Shown piece by piece: positions 39,828 to 43,936 of a DNA stretch of 43,936 nt (position 1 is the first letter of the stretch; every line of letters begins with the position of its first letter). This DNA comes from Bordetella parapertussis. Its GTDB lineage: Bacteria; Pseudomonadota; Gammaproteobacteria; Burkholderiales; SG8-39. A program made the translations under genes and the position numbers. Location of the stretch: NCBI GenBank assembly GCA_945897475.1, contig CAMDFL010000014.1, forward strand, positions 1 through 43,936, written 5' to 3'. The notes under the pieces were generated by a model, which searched no databases, was not told the origin of the DNA, and saw nothing but the letters and a program-made list of their open reading frames with translations.

Positions 39828-40865
39828 TTATTGCGCAACCATTGCGTGCACGGCAAAAAGATTATGTGTGTCGAACCATGTTTTTTCGACGCGCAGGCCC
39901 GACTCCTGCGCCATAGCGCGAAACGCATCCGCGCCATGGATATAGTGACTGGCGGTGAGAATTTTCTCCCCTGAGGAAAAATCGATGCGCTTGCCAGCAA
40001 CATTGGCAAACTGCGAATACTGGCTCACCAGACCCATATCCAGTCGAGCTTCGGTTGCATCATATTTGGCGAAATGCTGAAATCGCGACATCTGGAAGTC
40101 ACCTCGACACGCCTGGTTGAGGTGGCGCAGCGCATTAAGGTTGAAAGCCGCCATCGCGCCTCGTTGATCGTTGTAAGCGCCCTGCAAAATCTCCCGATCC
40201 ATGGTTTGGTCGACACTAACCAATACCCTCCCCGCCGGCCCAACGAGAGCGCGCAAGCTGCCCAACAGCGCGGGAACTTCAGCCGGTGAAAAACGCGCAA
40301 ACGCGCCGCCCAACAGAAACGCGGCCTTACGTCGAATCAGCACACCCACGAATCGCGGCAGTTGCAATGGCATTTCAAAATCCGCGTGCAGCGCGCAGAT
40401 ATTGAGCCAGGGGAAAAGTTTCGAAAATAAACCGCAACGGTCTTTGAGCGTAGTGATCGACGCGTCCAACGGGGCATAGATCGAGGGCCGCAAGTGCTCG
40501 ATCAAAATGCGCGAACTGGCGAGTCCATGCTTGCCCAAGTCGATATATTGGCAACTTCCGCCGATGAATTTGACAATTTCACCGATATTCGAAGTCAGAA
40601 TATTTTTCTCGGTGCGCGCTGCGAGATATTCGGGCTGCGCGCAAACATAATCAAATATTTGCAGGCCGACGACATCGAACAGCGCCTGCCACGGAATCTT
40701 TTTTTTCGGCTGCGACAATCCGGCAAGCACCGCTTGCCCTAATCCCTCGGCCTCGGCGAGAAAATCGTAGATCCGGACTAAGCCCGGTGGTGGAGACTCC
40801 GGTAAGCCTGCGGCGTCTAACGCTGCGTGCAGAAGCGGCATTTCATCGACATGTTTCGCCACCAT
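39828..40865 (-). CDS. EgtD-like (histidine N-alpha-methyltransferase family) methyltransferase, divergent
   Basis: The 345-residue product aligns along its length with the EgtD/Methyltransf_33 family: QPEYLAARTEKNIL, YIDLGKHGLASSRIL (SAM-binding region), NICALHADF, LLVS-like VLVSVDQ, LQGAYNDQRGAMAAFNLNALRHLN and FQHFAKYDATEARLDMGLVS. Key residues differ. The glycine-rich ELGSGTSxK is DLGKHGLAS (109-117). The STIGNF segment is GAFARF (187-192), so the substrate-binding Asn is Arg191. The TExS motif is TASHY (304-308), so the Glu and Ser that hold histidine are replaced. It may act on another small molecule or be inactive. No egtB is present. Confidence 0.72.
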   Translation of the reverse strand: MVAKHVDEMPLLHAALDAAGLPESPPPGLVRIYDFLAEAEGLGQAVLAGLSQPKKKIPWQALFDVVGLQIFDYVCAQPEYLAARTEKNILTSNIGEIVKFIGGSCQYIDLGKHGLASSRILIEHLRPSIYAPLDASITTLKDRCGLFSKLFPWLNICALHADFEMPLQLPRFVGVLIRRKAAFLLGGAFARFSPAEVPALLGSLRALVGPAGRVLVSVDQTMDREILQGAYNDQRGAMAAFNLNALRHLNQACRGDFQMSRFQHFAKYDATEARLDMGLVSQYSQFANVAGKRIDFSSGEKILTASHYIHGADAFRAMAQESGLRVEKTWFDTHNLFAVHAMVAQ

Positions 40866-40878
40866 CGGCTCTCAAAAC

Positions 40879-42048
40879 TCAAGTCGATCGCGACGGCAAT
40901 CGTGAGGCCAATTGATCGCGACGCGGCTTTTGCACAGCGGCGCGTTGTGCCCCCGCTCTACCGGACTGGACTTTTTGATCTAGTGACTTTTGAGACAGCG
41001 ACTTTTGAGACACTGCCTTTTGCGACGCCGACTTTTGCGACGCCGACTTTTGCGACGCCGACTTTTGCGACGTGCCTTTGCGTGACGCCGATCTGGCGAC
41101 CGAAGGCGGATTAATACCCTCAGCGGCCTCGAGCCATTGCCTGACGCGCAAGGCATCGACGCTGCGCGAGTTTTTTCCCCAGGAATCGAGCAACACAATT
41201 ATCACGGCGCGGCCGGCAAGTTGCGCCTGCATGACCAAGCAACGCCCGGCCTCATTGATGAAACCGGTTTTCGACAGGCCAATGCCCCAACCCGGATTTG
41301 CCACCAAGCCATTGGTATTGCGGTACGCGAGCTTGCGTCCAGACACCTCGGCATCGTGCTGGCGCAGCGTGGAGTATTCGCGAATCTTGGCGTAGCTGTG
41401 CGCGTGGGCGACCAGCGCGGCCAGATCTTCCGCAGTGGAAACATTGCTGCTGGACAATCCGGTCGAATCCGCGAATCGCGTGCCACGCAAACCCAGGAAC
41501 AGCGCTTTTGCATTCATGGCGAGAATGAATGCGTCGCGTCCGCCGGGGTAAGCGCGCGATAGCGCCGACGCAGCGCGATTTTCGGAAGACATCAGTGCCA
41601 GGCGCAACATTTCGTCGCGGGACAACGCCGCGCCCAGGTGGAGGCGCGATTGGGTATTGCGAAGGTAATCGACCTCTTGGTCGGTAATCACGATCAGTTC
41701 ATCGGCGTCCAGTTGCGCGTCAAGGACCACCATAGCCGTCATCAACTTGGAAATTGAGGCGATCGGATGAATCGATTGCGAGTTCTTGCCATAGAGAATT
41801 TCGCCGGATGCCTGGTCGAACACCACAGCAGCGGTTGAATTGAGAATCAGCTTCGAGGTCGGATGCAATGCCTGGCTTGCCTGCGTTGACACGATTGCCT
41901 GACTTGCAGGGGGAGCGCTCAACTCAAGGGCTTGTTTGAGATCCTGACCATTCGCCAAGGCACCCGTGGCAAAGCCTAGACACGCACCGAGACAGGCAAG
42001 CCCCAAATGCCGTTCAATCACCAAAGCGAAACGGACGATTGTTTTCAA
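40879..42048 (-). CDS. pbpG: PBP7-type D-alanyl-D-alanine endopeptidase with a repetitive tail
   Basis: This periplasmic penicillin-binding-type serine enzyme (peptidase S11) trims peptidoglycan crosslinks. The 389-residue product has an N-terminal hydrophobic signal/anchor (about 8-32), then the active-site motifs SISK (S98, K101), SEN (155-157) and KTG (260-262). Residues about 325-360 are a tandem of SQKSA-type pentapeptides (seven or so units) encoded by 15-bp repeats (40984-41074), and the last 30 residues are basic. The core is about the normal PBP7 length (310), so the tail is an addition. A putative promoter lies 70 bp upstream. Confidence 0.92.
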   Translation of the reverse strand: MKTIVRFALVIERHLGLACLGACLGFATGALANGQDLKQALELSAPPASQAIVSTQASQALHPTSKLILNSTAAVVFDQASGEILYGKNSQSIHPIASISKLMTAMVVLDAQLDADELIVITDQEVDYLRNTQSRLHLGAALSRDEMLRLALMSSENRAASALSRAYPGGRDAFILAMNAKALFLGLRGTRFADSTGLSSSNVSTAEDLAALVAHAHSYAKIREYSTLRQHDAEVSGRKLAYRNTNGLVANPGWGIGLSKTGFINEAGRCLVMQAQLAGRAVIIVLLDSWGKNSRSVDALRVRQWLEAAEGINPPSVARSASRKGTSQKSASQKSASQKSASQKAVSQKSLSQKSLDQKVQSGRAGAQRAAVQKPRRDQLASRLPSRST

Positions 42049-42115
42049 GGAGCTGCTCCAAATGCCGCGAATAATGCGGCCCAGTGTAGCGTTTAAATTT
42101 AATAATTACAATAAA

Positions 42116-42142
42116 ATTATATAGATAGCGAAGTTATTTCAA
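42116..42142 (-). promoter_or_regulatory. Putative promoter of pbpG inside an inverted repeat
   Basis: On the minus strand TTGAAA (-35, plus 42137-42142) and TATAAT (-10, plus 42116-42121) are separated by 15 bp, short but in a very AT-rich patch. AGCGAAGT (42127-42134) and its complement ACTTCGCT (42161-42168) flank the -35, and the second is followed by a T-run on the plus strand. The palindrome could be an operator or a terminator read from the plus strand. Confidence 0.45.
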
Positions 42143-42226
42143 GTATAAAACAACATTACTACTTCGCTTTTTTTTGCTCGTTCGTTATATTGCCACCTTA
42201 CTTGTATTGCATTAGCTAATAATCTG

Positions 42227-43936
42227 TCAACCATCCAGCCCAACACCATCCAGCCCGCGAATTTCAGGCGAAGCACCGGCCATAGTTAGCGCCTGCTCTT
42301 GCTCCTGCTGCTGCAACGCCCACATCTGCGCATAGGCGCCTGCGAATTCCAATAATTCGCGATGAGTGCCGCGTTCGACGATGCGCCCGGCGTCCAAAAC
42401 GATGATTTGGTCGGCATCCATGATGGTCGAGAGGCGGTGCGCAATCACCAGCGTAGTGTGACCACGAGCGATACGGTCCAGCTCCGTCTGAATCGCCTGT
42501 TCAGTCTCAGAGTCCAGCGCGGAAGTAGCCTCATCGAAAATAAGTATTCCGGGGTTTTTAAGTATCGCGCGCGCTATGGCGACGCGTTGTTTTTCACCGC
42601 CTGAGAGTTTCAAGCCGCGCTCGCCAACGCGCGCCTGGTATTTGTCGGGAAGGCTCTCTATGAAGTCGTGGATATGCGCAGCGCGCGCCGCCTCTATGAC
42701 CTCTTCCTCCTCGGCGTCAGGCTTGCCGTAGTGAATGTTGTAGCGAATGGTGTCGTTGAAGAGGACGGTATCCTGCGGCACGATGCCTATCGCGCCGCGC
42801 AATGACGATTGCGTGAAATCGCGCAAATCCGTGCCGTTGACGCGCACCGCTCCACCGGAAACGTCGTAGAAGCGGTACAAGAGCCTGGCAAGCGTGGATT
42901 TGCCCGAACCCGAATGGCCTACCACCGCAACTTTGCTGCCCACGGGAATCTCGAAGGACACGTCGAACAATATCTGCCGCTTGGGATCGTAGGAAAAATT
43001 CACATGATCGAAGCGGATCGAAGCCGGGCCGCTCGCCAGATCGCGCGCGTTGGGTCGATCCGCCACTTCTCGGTTCTCCTCCAGCAAGCGGAACATTCGA
43101 TCCATATCGATCAATGATTGCTTGATCTCGCGATACACCATACCCAGGTGATTGAGTGGGATGTAGAGTTGAATCAGCAGCGCATTGACCAGCACCAGGT
43201 CACCCAGGGTGAGGCTCTGATTCACCACGCCTTCAGCGGCCAGCAACATCAGCAGCGTGACCGCGGCGGCGATGATGAAACTTTGCCCGATATTCAGCAG
43301 ACCCAGCGAGGCCTCGGTTTGTACCGCCGCACCTTCGTAATTCGCGAGATTCTCGTCGTAGCGCCGCGCCTCAAAATCCTCGTTGTTGAAATATTTCACC
43401 GTCTCGTAATTGAGCAGGCTGTCGATGGCACGGGTATTGGCCTTGGAATCAAGCTCGTTGGCGCGGCGACGGATTTCGGTGCGCCACTCGGTGATCAGGA
43501 TGGTAAAAGTTATATACAGACCCACTGCGGTAAAGGTCACCACCGGGAAGCGCCAGTCGAAGCGCGTGATCAGCACCGCGGCCACCAGCGCGAACTCCAG
43601 AATCACCGGCAGGATGGAGAACAACATGTAGGACATCAGCGTGGAGATGCCGCGCGTACCCCGCTCGATGTCACGCGACACTCCTCCGGTCTGACGCTCC
43701 AGGTGGAAGCGCAGCGATAACGCGTGCAGGTGGCGGAATACCGTGAGCGCGACGCGGCGAATGGCGCGCTGCGTGACGCGAACGAAAACAACGTCGCGCA
43801 ATTCCGCGAACAAAGTGGTTGAAAAACGCAGCAAGCCATAGGCCGCGAGCAGCGCGATCGGCATGGCGAGCATGGCCGTCTTGGGATCAAGCGCGTCGAC
43901 CACGTCCTTCAATATAAGGGGGACGCCGACGTTGGC
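42227..43936 (-). CDS. Atm1/HmtA-type ABC exporter (half transporter), N-terminus cut by the window
   Basis: The frame is open to the right edge; the visible 570 residues start ANVGVPLILKDVVDALDP. TM helices (several, e.g. MLAMPIALLAAYGLL and FSILPVILEFALVAAVLI), the loop motif NYETVKYFNNEDFEARRYDE that marks the Atm1 group, then the ATPase with GHSGSGKST (Walker A), LSGGEKQR and ILIFDEATSALD. Such exporters move glutathione-type or Fe-S-related compounds; ABCB7/Atm1 homologues are common in proteobacteria. The C-terminus has a 15-bp tandem duplication (42231-42256) giving LDGVGLDG at the end. An internal TTG at 43912 is not the true start. Confidence 0.92.
   Translation of the reverse strand, partial: ANVGVPLILKDVVDALDPKTAMLAMPIALLAAYGLLRFSTTLFAELRDVVFVRVTQRAIRRVALTVFRHLHALSLRFHLERQTGGVSRDIERGTRGISTLMSYMLFSILPVILEFALVAAVLITRFDWRFPVVTFTAVGLYITFTILITEWRTEIRRRANELDSKANTRAIDSLLNYETVKYFNNEDFEARRYDENLANYEGAAVQTEASLGLLNIGQSFIIAAAVTLLMLLAAEGVVNQSLTLGDLVLVNALLIQLYIPLNHLGMVYREIKQSLIDMDRMFRLLEENREVADRPNARDLASGPASIRFDHVNFSYDPKRQILFDVSFEIPVGSKVAVVGHSGSGKSTLARLLYRFYDVSGGAVRVNGTDLRDFTQSSLRGAIGIVPQDTVLFNDTIRYNIHYGKPDAEEEEVIEAARAAHIHDFIESLPDKYQARVGERGLKLSGGEKQRVAIARAILKNPGILIFDEATSALDSETEQAIQTELDRIARGHTTLVIAHRLSTIMDADQIIVLDAGRIVERGTHRELLEFAGAYAQMWALQQQEQEQALTMAGASPEIRGLDGVGLDG

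Overview
The window is about 44 kb of GC-rich bacterial chromosome and is densely coded. It looks betaproteobacterial, probably Burkholderiales or a relative. The grounds are the purM / AI-2E-type permease / hda / HAD phosphatase / pcnB / folK / deoxynucleoside kinase / panB / panC order, an orphan Bug/TctC binding protein, yajC-secD-secF directly after queA-tgt, and nudJ-type Nudix next to mnmA. These placements rest on gene content and order that I recognise, not on a database search.

Layout. 1-3889 (minus): a macA-macB efflux pump followed by the start of its outer-membrane partner. 4160-7657 (minus): dnaE. 7798-10705 (minus): a small filamentous-haemagglutinin-like secreted protein, a VOC (glyoxalase-fold) protein and purM. 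10857-18501 (plus): permease, hda, HAD phosphatase, pcnB, folK, deoxynucleoside kinase, panB, panC, panD. 18642-19198 (minus): a 78-residue unknown protein and tRNA-Leu(CAA). 19256-26674 (plus): queA, tgt, yajC, secD, secF, cytochrome c' and a dihaem cytochrome c. 26714-28081 (minus): purB. 28415-29023 (plus): a GST-like gene. 29270-32102 (minus): mnmA, a Nudix hydrolase and an aminotransferase. 32208-33173 (plus): corA. 33288-34952 (minus): a decayed stretch (MoaD-like, BNR-repeat and response-regulator fragments) downstream of an exported ankyrin protein and an exported deaminase-fold protein. 35069-43936 (minus): Bug protein, lon, a 25-residue basic microprotein, DUF2237 protein, a divergent EgtD-like methyltransferase, a PBP7-type protein and an Atm1-type ABC exporter cut by the window edge.

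Most genes are housekeeping: replication and its control (dnaE, hda), purines (purM, purB), pantothenate (panB, panC, panD), folate (folK), tRNA modification (queA, tgt, mnmA) and Sec export (yajC, secD, secF).

The unusual material lies mainly between genes. First, a family of about 155-bp elements occurs four times (3920-4076, 13308-13449, 17925-18091, 24995-25149), in both orientations. Each copy has a long central hairpin, and the two best copies differ in the stem by paired, compensating changes. Second, short perfect or near-perfect tandem duplications (12-35 bp) sit at a dozen or so gene ends and junctions. One of them triplicates the queA-tgt ATGA overlap and leaves two eight-codon ORFs between the genes. 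Third, 33288-34952 holds an operon-like pair, a Tat-like exported deaminase and a periplasmic ankyrin protein, whose downstream partner has been destroyed by deletions.
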